From assembly GCF_031081985.1 (NCBI RefSeq), contig NZ_JARWSK010000006.1, forward strand, positions 124,001 to 188,000: DNA of 64,000 nucleotides, read 5' to 3'. This document shows, piece after piece, positions 37,014 through 44,050 of the stretch; the stretch's first letter is position 1; each line of letters begins with the position of its first letter. The translations under genes were made by a program, and so were the position numbers. The notes beneath the pieces were generated by a model. It was not told the DNA's origin and made no database searches. It worked only from the letters and a program-made list of their open reading frames with translations. This stretch comes from Komagataeibacter xylinus (GTDB lineage: Bacteria > Pseudomonadota > Alphaproteobacteria > Acetobacterales > Acetobacteraceae).

Positions 37014-37622
37014 TTATCGGCGGCTGCCTACAAACGGCTTGACCGATATAGGTCCGACGCACTCGCTATCGGCCCAGGTATCAATCATCGCTTGAACCCT
37101 GCCTCGCAGTTCCTCGCGGTCAACAATCAAGCGTTGTGCTTCGGCATGCCGTGCTTCATCGTTCTGCGCAAACACGGACGCCTCGTAGCCAATTTGGCGT
37201 CCCATCTCCACATCAGGAATGGACGACAACGGGGCATAGGCCACCGGCAGGCTGATGGCCTGCTCGCGCGTCCGGCTGGCGTCGGCCTGTACCCCGAATG
37301 TGGGCACAGTGGTGGCCGCGCCGACGCTGAACTGCCCGCCCTGCGTGAACTCGCCGGAGAGCTGCAACGTCACGTCGCCTGCAATCGTGCCCACCACCGG
37401 GTCGGGCGTGTGCTGGCTGCACTGGACGGCACGCACGGCGCGCGTGAACTGGGCATCCTGTTCCGCCGTCCAGTCGCCCGCATGCGATACCGACACCACC
37501 CCGGCCTGCGCCAGACTGGACTGTATGGACGCCATGGCTGCCGGGATTGTGGTCTGCACGGGCGCTTGATGGGCGCAGGCAGGCAGACTGAGGGCGCAGG
37601 CCAGCGCCAGAACCGCCCTCAC
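37014..37622 (-). CDS. Prophage-encoded lipoprotein, unknown function
   Basis: A 202-residue protein with a lipoprotein signal: LPAC at 13-16 with Cys16 as lipid site. The mature part has a Gln/Ala-rich region, an EDAQ-like AEQDAQFTRAVRAVQCSQ stretch, a beta-rich middle (GDVTLQLSGEFTQGGQFSVG) and a helical end with two further Cys. It starts at GTG 37622, overlapping the stop of the papain-like gene as GTGA, so the two are coupled. A surface lipoprotein on a prophage could act in superinfection exclusion or lysis; neither can be shown from sequence. Confidence 0.6.
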   Translation of the reverse strand: MRAVLALACALSLPACAHQAPVQTTIPAAMASIQSSLAQAGVVSVSHAGDWTAEQDAQFTRAVRAVQCSQHTPDPVVGTIAGDVTLQLSGEFTQGGQFSVGAATTVPTFGVQADASRTREQAISLPVAYAPLSSIPDVEMGRQIGYEASVFAQNDEARHAEAQRLIVDREELRGRVQAMIDTWADSECVGPISVKPFVGSRR

Positions 37623-38419
37623 GCCACACCCCGCAGATAGGCATCATTGGCTGCGACCAGAGCCTCCCAGTCCGGCTGGCTTGGTGCCAGAGCCGTGGCG
37701 GGCAGCAGCTGGCGCCAGGCGAGCGCATGGGCCTCCATGATGCGTGAGCGCACCCAGCGCCAGGTCGCGCGCTGGGTGGTGCCCCAGGTGAGCAGGGTCA
37801 CGATGTCCGTGTCATTGGTGCCGGTGTAATCCCAGCCCAGAAGGCAGTGGCCGTTCGCGGGGTTGGGGTTCGGATCGCCATGCCCGGCCGGGGTGTCGGT
37901 ATCCCACACCGGAGCCAGTGCGCCGTTCTCATCTTCCCACAGGTCGGCGTCAGCCAGCTGCACGCCGAGATAGGCCGCTGACAGGCCAGCCATGACATTG
38001 CGCACGCCATTCAGGTCAGCCGGATCCGCGCTGCCCCATAGCGGGAACAGGGTCTGGTTGGTTACGGCATACCCATCGCGCAGCGCGGTGGTCAGCACAT
38101 CGACCTCCACGCCGCCGCGATCCGTGCCCGGGTTGCCCGGCACGTAGCCGGTGGAGCGGGAGTAGAACGCCACGGCCTGTGGCGTGGTGATGTCAGTCTG
38201 GAATCCGTTCAGCGCAGACGTGGCGCGGATATGGTTGCCCATACCGGCCGAGGTGCAGTCGCCCAGTTCGTCATTGCCCAGCAGCAGCGGGGCAGGATCG
38301 ATATGGCTGCGGTCCAGCCGGACAGGAGCCTGCCGGGCCATGAAGCCGCGCATGGTCGACATGGAGGGCTGGCCCGCGCGTGTTTGCGCAGGACGACAGC
38401 CAAGCATTCGCTGTGTCAT
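37619..38419 (-). CDS. Papain-like cysteine peptidase fold protein
   Basis: A 266-residue protein whose motif order resembles the papain (C1) fold: NDELGDCTSAG with candidate nucleophile Cys55, then GGVEVDVLTTALRDGY, GHCLLGWDY with candidate His191, and LTWGTTQRATWRWV in the place of the NSWGxxWG strand. The usual Asn is replaced, so the catalytic triad may be altered. No signal peptide is visible. It could be a peptidase, a deamidase-type effector or an inactive structural relative. It lies at the prophage end, after the lysis genes, and overlaps the lipoprotein gene. The fold call is by eye. Confidence 0.55.
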   Translation of the reverse strand: MTQRMLGCRPAQTRAGQPSMSTMRGFMARQAPVRLDRSHIDPAPLLLGNDELGDCTSAGMGNHIRATSALNGFQTDITTPQAVAFYSRSTGYVPGNPGTDRGGVEVDVLTTALRDGYAVTNQTLFPLWGSADPADLNGVRNVMAGLSAAYLGVQLADADLWEDENGALAPVWDTDTPAGHGDPNPNPANGHCLLGWDYTGTNDTDIVTLLTWGTTQRATWRWVRSRIMEAHALAWRQLLPATALAPSQPDWEALVAANDAYLRGVA

Positions 38420-38455
38420 ATTTTACCTATCTGAATTTTATGGAATTATCGACGG

Positions 38456-38965
38456 ATGACAGACCTGATCTCACGAGCCGATGCGTTTGCCGCGACGGCA
38501 CACGCCAGCATCGACCAGCGCCGCAAATACACGGGCGATCCGTACATCGTGCATCCGCGGCGCGTTGCGCAGACCGTGAAAGAGACAGGTGCCCGCGATG
38601 AGGTAATCGCAGCAGCGCTCCTGCATGACGTGGTGGAAGATACACCGGTCACGCTGGAGGAAATCAAAGCTGTATTTGGTGAAGATGTGGCGACTTTGGT
38701 CGAGATGGTGACAGATGTCAGCCGACCGGAAGACGGCAACCGCAGGGTGCGCAAGGCGATGGATCGGGATCATCTGGCCCAGGCCTCGGCCGAAGGTCAG
38801 ACCATCAAGCTGGCGGACCTGATCGACAATACGGCATCCATCACCCGATATGATCCGGGATTTGCAAGGGTCTACATGCGGGAGAAAGCGGAGCTTCTTG
38901 GTATTCTGAAGAAAGGAGACAAGAGGCTGCACCGACGTGCTTCGATACTTGTGGAGAAAGTATAG
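38456..38965 (+). CDS. Single-domain HD alarmone hydrolase (MESH1/SAH-like)
   Basis: A 169-residue protein matching the RelA/SpoT hydrolase domain without a synthetase domain. The metal and catalytic residues are all present: His33 (IVHPRRVA), His57-Asp58 with Glu61-Asp62 (LLHDVVED), and Asp121 with Asn125 (KLADLIDN). Such proteins remove the 3' pyrophosphate of (p)ppGpp and, in some cases, act on NADPH. It is transcribed against the surrounding phage genes, facing the AT-rich gene at 39110, which marks it as an independently expressed cargo gene. The expected effect is to lower alarmone levels in the lysogen or during infection. Confidence 0.85.
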   Translation: MTDLISRADAFAATAHASIDQRRKYTGDPYIVHPRRVAQTVKETGARDEVIAAALLHDVVEDTPVTLEEIKAVFGEDVATLVEMVTDVSRPEDGNRRVRKAMDRDHLAQASAEGQTIKLADLIDNTASITRYDPGFARVYMREKAELLGILKKGDKRLHRRASILVEKV

Positions 38966-39109
38966 AATGCAAATGTAAGCTCTGTTAATAATCAGTAATC
39001 CATGTTTGCAACCTAGCCTGCACTCGGGACGCTCATGGACAGAAACTACGGGAAGATAATACATTTTCCCATAGAGACCGTATTTGTAGTATTAGACACT
39101 GATAATTAT

Positions 39110-39682
39110 TCAACCTATTCTCATTATTCCATACTTTTGCAGCATAACGGAGAATTTATCGCATTCAGCATCATTTTCGCAGTGTAGTATATGTGTTTTA
39201 TAGGATTCTATCAGGTTATTTACAAAAACTTCTAGTGCATTAAAATTTATTTTTACAACATTTGAATTTACTGACAAAAGACGTTGATCGCTTGGTGCAC
39301 TAATAAGACAAAAATTATAAGCGTCTACATCACCAAGTCTAACATTCGTTGCCATATTGAAGGAATGGTGCAATGCATTTCTGAATGCGTACAAAATCAC
39401 TCCTATATCTATAGAAATGTTTTCTTCATTGTGAAATTCGTTTACAAAATCTTTAAATCTTTTACCTACTTGGCCATAATCTCCGCTATCGCCAAATCTC
39501 ATTTTGGAAAGAAGATCAATTACAACCATAAGACAGATTGACCGTGGAAAGTAATATGTATTTATCTCTCTACCCATAGAACGTATGTCGTTGCGCAATA
39601 GCGCTAATGAACTATACTTTTTTCCAATAGGCTCCGAACCGAAAAAGAATTCAACCGTATCAATGTGTTTTTTATTCTGCAT
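39110..39682 (-). CDS. AT-rich cargo protein with an RNxxxH motif (HEPN-like?)
   Basis: A 190-residue helical protein in strongly AT-rich DNA, unlike the GC-rich phage genes around it. The middle reads IDIGVILYAFRNALHHSFNM; R101-N102-x3-H106 fits the RNxxxH active site of HEPN ribonucleases, and the flanking helices (QVGKRFKDFVNEFHN and VFVNNLIESYKTHIL) suit that fold. One short motif is weak proof, so this is a hypothesis. HEPN proteins are common in phage defence and toxin-antitoxin pairs. No typical MNT antitoxin is beside it; the neighbour is the alarmone hydrolase, facing it tail to tail. Confidence 0.6.
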   Translation of the reverse strand: MQNKKHIDTVEFFFGSEPIGKKYSSLALLRNDIRSMGREINTYYFPRSICLMVVIDLLSKMRFGDSGDYGQVGKRFKDFVNEFHNEENISIDIGVILYAFRNALHHSFNMATNVRLGDVDAYNFCLISAPSDQRLLSVNSNVVKINFNALEVFVNNLIESYKTHILHCENDAECDKFSVMLQKYGIMRIG

Positions 39683-39856
39683 TATATAACCTATCTATTT
39701 TCATTAGGTGAGATTTATAAAAACGGAATATTTCAGTATCATTTTTTCTACAATAAATTACGGATAAATATATTCGGTTCCTATAAATATTATAAAGGGT
39801 GATTTATACCTTCCATAATCGCAGGAAAGGTTGTCATATTGACATACATCTGGCCG

Positions 39857-39991
39857 TTACTCTAGCCCCCGATCCCGCAATTCAGCTGCGACATAAAGCG
39901 CATGCAGTTTAAGCGGGATAGTTACCAGCAACCCGATCAGGATGACAGTCGCGCCCGCACCGGAGATGACGCCCTCCATGAAGGGCGTCAT
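39857..39991 (-). CDS. Mini membrane protein, 44 residues
   Basis: Reads MTPFMEGVISGAGATVILIG, then a hydrophobic continuation and the charged end ELRDRGLE before TAA. One membrane segment lies at about residues 8-32 with a charged C-terminal tail. Its ATG (39991) overlaps the stop of the 33-residue gene as ATGA. Below usual gene-calling lengths. A holin-like or regulatory membrane peptide is possible; nothing more can be said. Confidence 0.5.
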   Translation of the reverse strand: MTPFMEGVISGAGATVILIGLLVTIPLKLHALYVAAELRDRGLE

Positions 39992-40089
39992 CGTGAATTG
40001 CTCGCCAGATAGGCCAGCAGGATGACGCCTGCCAGCACGCCGCCAATGGTACTGGCGGCCCAGAGGGCGAAGATGCCGGTGCGCGTCAT
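39988..40089 (-). CDS. Mini membrane protein, 33 residues
   Basis: Reads MTRTGIFALWAASTIGGVLA followed by GVILLAYLASNSR and TGA: one membrane segment with a short basic N-terminus. Its ATG (40089) overlaps the stop of the Tat-type lipoprotein gene as ATGA, and its own stop overlaps the next mini gene the same way. The two ATGA couplings in a row are the main support for translation. Confidence 0.5.
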   Translation of the reverse strand: MTRTGIFALWAASTIGGVLAGVILLAYLASNSR

Positions 40090-40676
40090 GCCGTCACCCC
40101 CAGCACCCTGAGCGCCTGCTGCACCTGTGCCTGCGAGGGGGCAAGCGTGGCGTTGGCCATGGCCCCGACAGGACGCCGGACGGCCACGCTGTCGAGCAGG
40201 GCCTTGAAGGCCGACACGATGGTGGCCAGCGCGTTCAGGGCGGTGTTGGCGTTGGAGAGGTCAGTGCTGGCGACCTTGGTCTCCACGCCGGTGATGGCGG
40301 CGCTCAGGTCTTTCTCGACCGTGCCGAGGGCGGAGAGCACGCTGTCCACCCGGCTTTTCCAGTTCGTGTCATCGTAGGTGATGGTCAGCGTGGACCCAGC
40401 TGCCGAGGAGAAGGCGTTCAGGGCCGCGCCCAGGGCGGTATCACCGGCATTGATGATGGCCACGGTCGGCGCGCCAATGGCGCTGGCCAGGGCTGCGATG
40501 CTGAGGATGGTCGAGACGGCATTGAGGCCTGCCTGCCCGTAATCCTTGATGGCCGCCACGTTGAGGGTGAGGGTGGTGACTTCACCGTTTTTCGTGACCG
40601 TGCAGGCCGTCAGGGCCGCGCCTGCGACCAGGGCGGACGAGCCGCGCAGGAAGGCGCGGCGGGTGGGGTTGTGCAT
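40086..40676 (-). CDS. Tat-type prophage lipoprotein, Ala/Thr-rich
   Basis: A 196-residue protein. The N-terminus has a twin-arginine motif RRAFLRG (6-12), a hydrophobic core and the lipobox LTAC with Cys25, so it should be exported folded and lipid-anchored. The rest is low in charge, rich in Ala, Thr, Ser and Leu, and looks like long amphipathic helices (IVSAFKALLDSV, ALSAALGTVEKDLSAAITGVETK-like). Its gene follows a minus-strand terminator by a few bases and so may have its own promoter, or be read through. A Tat lipoprotein is uncommon on a phage. Unknown function. Confidence 0.65.
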   Translation of the reverse strand: MHNPTRRAFLRGSSALVAGAALTACTVTKNGEVTTLTLNVAAIKDYGQAGLNAVSTILSIAALASAIGAPTVAIINAGDTALGAALNAFSSAAGSTLTITYDDTNWKSRVDSVLSALGTVEKDLSAAITGVETKVASTDLSNANTALNALATIVSAFKALLDSVAVRRPVGAMANATLAPSQAQVQQALRVLGVTA

Positions 40677-40691
40677 GGAGGGCTCCCGTTC

Positions 40692-40717
40692 AAAAACCGC
40701 CCGGCTGCGGGGCGGTT
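40692..40717 (-). terminator. Terminator between phage genes (GGCGGTT type, 1 of 3)
   Basis: An 8-bp perfect stem AACCGCCC/GGGCGGTT (40695-40702 against 40710-40717) with a seven-base loop; on the minus strand TTTTT follows. It lies only about 20 bases before the start of the Tat lipoprotein gene. Confidence 0.8.
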
Positions 40718-40853
40718 ACTTTGGGTTGCAATTCAGGACATATTTTCGCCCTAAAGTTGCGTATGATGAAAAGCGCAGCCCCGGAGTGCATCGGCCATCC
40801 ACCTAGCACCGGGGCTGTCTCCCTTAAATTTTCCGACCGTTCAGGCCTGCCGC

Positions 40854-41186
40854 TCAGCGCGCGGGCTGGCCGGGCACGACCGGGCGCGGGGCCTCGACCT
40901 TTTCCGGGGCAGGTGTTGCGGCCGGAGTGGCGCTGGCTGTTGCGGGTCCGGTCTCGATCGCCGTTTTCAGGTCGGTGATGCCAGTCAGCACCTTGGTCAG
41001 CGCGGCATCAATGCCCGCCAGGTCGAGGTTGGGCGCGGCGCGGGCCACGATCACCGGCACCAGCGTCTGCAGCAGGGTACCTGCCAGTGCGATGTCGGCC
41101 TGCGCGGTGGCCGTGTCTTTCCTGCCAAGCGCGGTCTCGATCAGGGTCTCGAGGGCAGGGATGGCGGTGGTGGTTGCGTCAGCCAT
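40854..41186 (-). CDS. Small phage protein, Ala/Thr-rich, unknown function
   Basis: A 110-residue protein: helical and Ala/Leu/Thr-rich for the first 75 residues (IPALETLIETALGRKD, AGTLLQTLVPVIVARAAPNLDL), then an extended Ala/Pro/Thr tail ending KVEAPRPVVPGQPAR. The start ATG 41186 has GGAGACG about nine bases upstream. Hairpin terminators of one type flank it on both sides. Similar in style to lysis-module accessory proteins; no family recognised. Confidence 0.5.
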   Translation of the reverse strand: MADATTTAIPALETLIETALGRKDTATAQADIALAGTLLQTLVPVIVARAAPNLDLAGIDAALTKVLTGITDLKTAIETGPATASATPAATPAPEKVEAPRPVVPGQPAR

Positions 41187-41202
41187 GATTGGCGTCTCCA
41201 TA

Positions 41203-41227
41203 CAAAAAAACCGCCTCAAAGGCGGTT
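41203..41227 (-). terminator. Terminator between phage genes (GGCGGTT type, 2 of 3)
   Basis: An 8-bp perfect stem AACCGCCT/AGGCGGTT (41209-41216 against 41220-41227) with a three-base loop and seven T on the minus strand. It lies between the holin-like gene and the small Ala/Thr-rich gene. Confidence 0.85.
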
Positions 41228-41261
41228 GGGGGATCAGGATGATCGAGCCGGGACCGGCCAG

Positions 41262-41600
41262 TCAGGCAGGCGGGGAGGCGCGTGCCGGTGGCTTGCCGGG
41301 GCGCGTGGAGCCGGGCGGCACATCGAGGCGCTGCTCGACCGCGCTGCGCGGAACCGTTGCGGGGACCATTGCGGCCTTTTTGCCCGGCTGGTAGGCGGGC
41401 AGGTTCCACCCGCGCGCCTGGGCGATGGCAGTGACAATGGTCCAGACCAGCACCCATTTCGAGGTGGGGTCAGGCGGCCGCCAGAACCGCGCGATCAGGG
41501 CGCAGGTCGAGATCAGGAACGACAGGACCACCACGACATCCCCGGCATACTGGGCCGGGAGCATCGACAGCACATCCTGCAGGAGCGAGAAGGGATCCAT
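41262..41600 (-). CDS. Small membrane protein, holin candidate
   Basis: A 112-residue protein with two hydrophobic segments at about 18-37 and 47-60 (YAGDVVVVLSFLISTCALIARFW and WVLVWTIVTAIAQ) and a basic, Pro-rich C-terminal tail. Size, topology and place next to the lysozyme-like gene fit a phage holin, which makes holes in the inner membrane at lysis. ATG 41600 lies two bases before the stop codon of the upstream lysozyme-like gene, so they are read together. Holin families differ so widely that this is based on context. Confidence 0.55.
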   Translation of the reverse strand: MDPFSLLQDVLSMLPAQYAGDVVVVLSFLISTCALIARFWRPPDPTSKWVLVWTIVTAIAQARGWNLPAYQPGKKAAMVPATVPRSAVEQRLDVPPGSTRPGKPPARASPPA

Positions 41601-41601
41601 G

Positions 41602-42036
41602 TCAGGCCTCGGCAGCAGGCTGGGGCAGGGCAGGCAGCCCGTGCAGCGCCTGGTCAATCTGCGCGGCCGTGAGATGGCCGGGGCCATTCTCGATGGTCGT
41701 GATGCCACCGATCAGGGCGGACATCGTAGCCGGGTCGTTCAGGTCCAGCACGGTATCGGCCTGCACGCCCATGTGGCGGCACAGCGTGGTGATGTAGGCG
41801 GTGGTCTCGTTTTCGGTGGAGGGCGCATAGACCGAGATGATACTGGCCACCGTGGTCAGGCCGCGCTGGCCGTAGCGCAGCAGCTGCGCACGCAGCGCGC
41901 GGATGCCATCCGCCATGGTGGGAAAGGCGGCAAAGCGCGGGCAGGGCACGCCGGTTTCCAGATGCGCGCCGGGCTGGTGGGCAAAGTTCAGGTTGCCGGG
42001 GTTGTTGTTGCGGATGCCGCGCGGGAGTTCGCTCAT
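41602..42036 (-). CDS. Phage lysozyme-like/structural protein (RNNNPGN type)
   Basis: A 144-residue protein beginning with PRGIRNNNPGNLNF, the mark of a phage family related to the lysozyme superfamily seen in structural protein P5-like and muramidase-like proteins. Later parts include FPTMADGIRALRAQLLRYG and ISVYAPSTENETTAYI, a stretch typical of that family. It may open the cell wall at lysis or entry. ATG 42036 has AAGGA about nine bases upstream; ATG 42075, overlapping the stop of the upstream gene as ATGA, is an equally possible start adding 13 residues. Confidence 0.75.
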   Translation of the reverse strand: MSELPRGIRNNNPGNLNFAHQPGAHLETGVPCPRFAAFPTMADGIRALRAQLLRYGQRGLTTVASIISVYAPSTENETTAYITTLCRHMGVQADTVLDLNDPATMSALIGGITTIENGPGHLTAAQIDQALHGLPALPQPAAEA

Positions 42037-42071
42037 GGCGTCAGGTTCCTTGTTCGGGGCGTTGCCCGGAC

Positions 42072-42380
42072 TCATGGATGTCCACCGTGCAGGAGCTGGC
42101 CGAACCAGTCGCAAAACGGCGGATAGGCGAACAGGGCGGCGGCGACGGTGCCGATCACGGTGATCAGGCCGACGATGGCCGCCCCGATCTGGCGCAGGGC
42201 CTTCATGCCGCCGATGAGCTGGCCCATGCACTCGCGCATCTCGGTCGACAGGTCACGCACCTCGCCGCGCAGGGCGCGCAGGTCGGTCTCGGTTGATTCG
42301 ACCTTGGTCTCGACACGGACCAGCCGGTCGCGCAGCTGGGGGTCATCACCGAACCCCAGCACTCTCCACAGAATGAACAT
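42072..42380 (-). CDS. Coiled-coil membrane protein of the lysis region
   Basis: A 102-residue protein. Residues about 15-60 are a charged coiled coil (VRVETKVESTETDLRALRGEVRDLSTEM) and about 68-92 a membrane segment (IGAAIVGLITVIGTVAAALFA). This order is that of hemolysin XhlA-like and other accessory phage lysis proteins. ATG 42380 is used; a TTG at 42395 extends the frame by five residues. It is translationally coupled to the lysozyme-like gene and preceded by a terminator. Confidence 0.65.
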   Translation of the reverse strand: MFILWRVLGFGDDPQLRDRLVRVETKVESTETDLRALRGEVRDLSTEMRECMGQLIGGMKALRQIGAAIVGLITVIGTVAAALFAYPPFCDWFGQLLHGGHP

Positions 42381-42395
42381 CAGATTTCCAGGCAA

Positions 42396-42420
42396 TAAAA
42401 AACCGCCTCAGCGGGCGGTC
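42396..42420 (-). terminator. Terminator between phage genes (GGCGGTT type, 3 of 3)
   Basis: A stem ACCGCC/GGCGGT (42402-42407 against 42414-42419) with a six-base loop; on the minus strand TTTTTTATTG follows. It ends the tail fibre transcript before the lysis genes. Confidence 0.75.
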
Positions 42421-42446
42421 GGGCAGGCGCGGGTTGTGCGGCCGGG

Positions 42447-42902
42447 TCAGGTCGTGGTGGTGGTAGTGGCCGTGCTGGCCGTCATCACGTCCGTGGGCTG
42501 GGCAGGCAGCGCGGTGCTGGTGGTGTCAGTGCCATTGGCGATGGCCGTGATTTTGGTGACGTATGTCTTCATGTCTGTCGTAAACACTTCACCCATTGCA
42601 GCAGCGAGGCTGGCCTGCTGCATGATCCATGCCTGCGCGCTGGCGGCCTGCGTTTTGAGTGGAACCGCAACAGCAGGCGGCGTGTAAGATACGATCGCTC
42701 CAGCCTGGACACCCTGACCTGTGGGTAAGCGGGCATCCCACTGCGCTTCTGTCAGTGCAATCATGGCAGAGGCTTCCGGAACATTGGAAATGCTGCTCAT
42801 GCCCCAGACGTCATACCAGCCGGTGACGGGCGTAGGCTGGGCGGCGGTCGCATCATACGAGGCATAATAGCGGGCAGGGTAGGCTGTTTTTACGTCGGCC
42901 AT
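42447..42902 (-). CDS. Tail fibre assembly-like protein
   Basis: A 151-residue protein placed directly after the tail fibre gene. The N-terminus YYASYDATAAQPTPVTGWYDVW and the middle MIALTEAQWDARL resemble the short accessory proteins that follow phage fibres, which often begin with this YYD...VTGWYD pattern. The end is a Thr/Ala-rich tail with a run of Thr. ATG 42902 overlaps the fibre stop by one base. A chaperone role is likely from position. Confidence 0.65.
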   Translation of the reverse strand: MADVKTAYPARYYASYDATAAQPTPVTGWYDVWGMSSISNVPEASAMIALTEAQWDARLPTGQGVQAGAIVSYTPPAVAVPLKTQAASAQAWIMQQASLAAAMGEVFTTDMKTYVTKITAIANGTDTTSTALPAQPTDVMTASTATTTTTT

Positions 42903-44047
42903 TATGCCAAACCTCTCACATAAGCGATTACTTGACTTGATGCCCCTGACCAAGACGATCCGTTACCGGCGGTAACTGCGAGCGATACCGCTTGTATTTG
43001 CGTTTCAGTCGGATAATTGGCCGCAGGCCCCGCTATTCCCACATGCCCATCCACTAAATCTTCATCAATACCTTGGAATTCAGCAGTTGGAACTTCAGAG
43101 AATGCTACCGGGAAATTAGTGATGTGGGTCCAACCACTGTCAGGAAATGTTAGTGTCATCCACATTTCCAGATACGGACCCGCGCGCCTCCACCTGGTCC
43201 CATCGGGATAAACCCCCTGCGTAACCTCAGCGTACGTTTTTTGATTGCCCGACGCATCGGTTACAATCAGATTACCGCTCGCATCCTCCTGGATGTCCGT
43301 GATGCGAACATTCGTTGAGCCAGCCGCCAGAACCGACCCGATATACCGCCCCTCGGCCACTCGCGCGCCCAGCGCGCCCTGCGTGGTGAAATCCACTACG
43401 TCGGGCACCAGAACCTTGCCTGACCCGGACTGGTCGAACGTGCCGGTGGACAGCTCGACCGTGCCCTGATTGGCCGTGCCCGGCGTGCCGCCCGTTACTG
43501 TCAGGGTCGCGTCAGGCGTGGCATCGCCCGTCGTTGGCGGTCCTGCCGACCAGAAACGGTGCGTGACCGTACCCGCAGCAGTCTTGCTGCCCCAGTCCAT
43601 GTCGCCGGTGACGTTGCCACCAGCCAGCGGCAGGTAATTGCCCAGCGCCGAGGTGAGGGCCGTGGTGGTGGCCAGCCCCACGGTCGTGCTGCCGTAGGTG
43701 AAGGCAGGCGCAGCCAGTGCTGCGGAATAGTAGAGCACCGCCCCCGCCACATCACCCGTAGCCAGCACGCCGGGGGAGCCAACCACGGCGCCGGATGCGG
43801 CCTGCTTGGCCAGGGCCTTGATGGCCGCCGAGAGCTGCCCCCAGTTGGCCGGGTCCAGCGTCAGGCCTGCATCGAGGATGGGCTGGATGACCTCGGCCAT
43901 GAGCATGTTGTAGTGCGCGGCCGGGAAGTCGGTGGCGGGGATGGTGGCTGCCGGGTTGCCATCCGTGGCCCAGCCGGGCGTGCCGGTGGCGGGCATCGTG
44001 TCGCGGCTGGCCTCGGTGACCGTGCCGGTGCCGATGATGAGGTCCAT
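42902..44047 (-). CDS. Phage tail fibre protein
   Basis: A 381-residue protein. Residues about 30-85 resemble a fibre attachment region (TDFPAAHYNMLMAEVIQPILDAGLTLDPANWGQLSAAIKAL). The middle is Gly/Thr-rich beta repeat with NYLPLAGGNVTGDMDWG, a motif common in phage tail fibres. The last 130 residues, with WRRAGPYLEMWMTLTFPDSGW and an AVTAGNGSSWSG end, form a receptor-binding type domain. The segment near 42902-43250 is less GC-rich than the rest, as often seen in exchanged fibre tips. Confidence 0.8.
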   Translation of the reverse strand: MDLIIGTGTVTEASRDTMPATGTPGWATDGNPAATIPATDFPAAHYNMLMAEVIQPILDAGLTLDPANWGQLSAAIKALAKQAASGAVVGSPGVLATGDVAGAVLYYSAALAAPAFTYGSTTVGLATTTALTSALGNYLPLAGGNVTGDMDWGSKTAAGTVTHRFWSAGPPTTGDATPDATLTVTGGTPGTANQGTVELSTGTFDQSGSGKVLVPDVVDFTTQGALGARVAEGRYIGSVLAAGSTNVRITDIQEDASGNLIVTDASGNQKTYAEVTQGVYPDGTRWRRAGPYLEMWMTLTFPDSGWTHITNFPVAFSEVPTAEFQGIDEDLVDGHVGIAGPAANYPTETQIQAVSLAVTAGNGSSWSGASSQVIAYVRGLA

Positions 44048-44050
44048 CGG

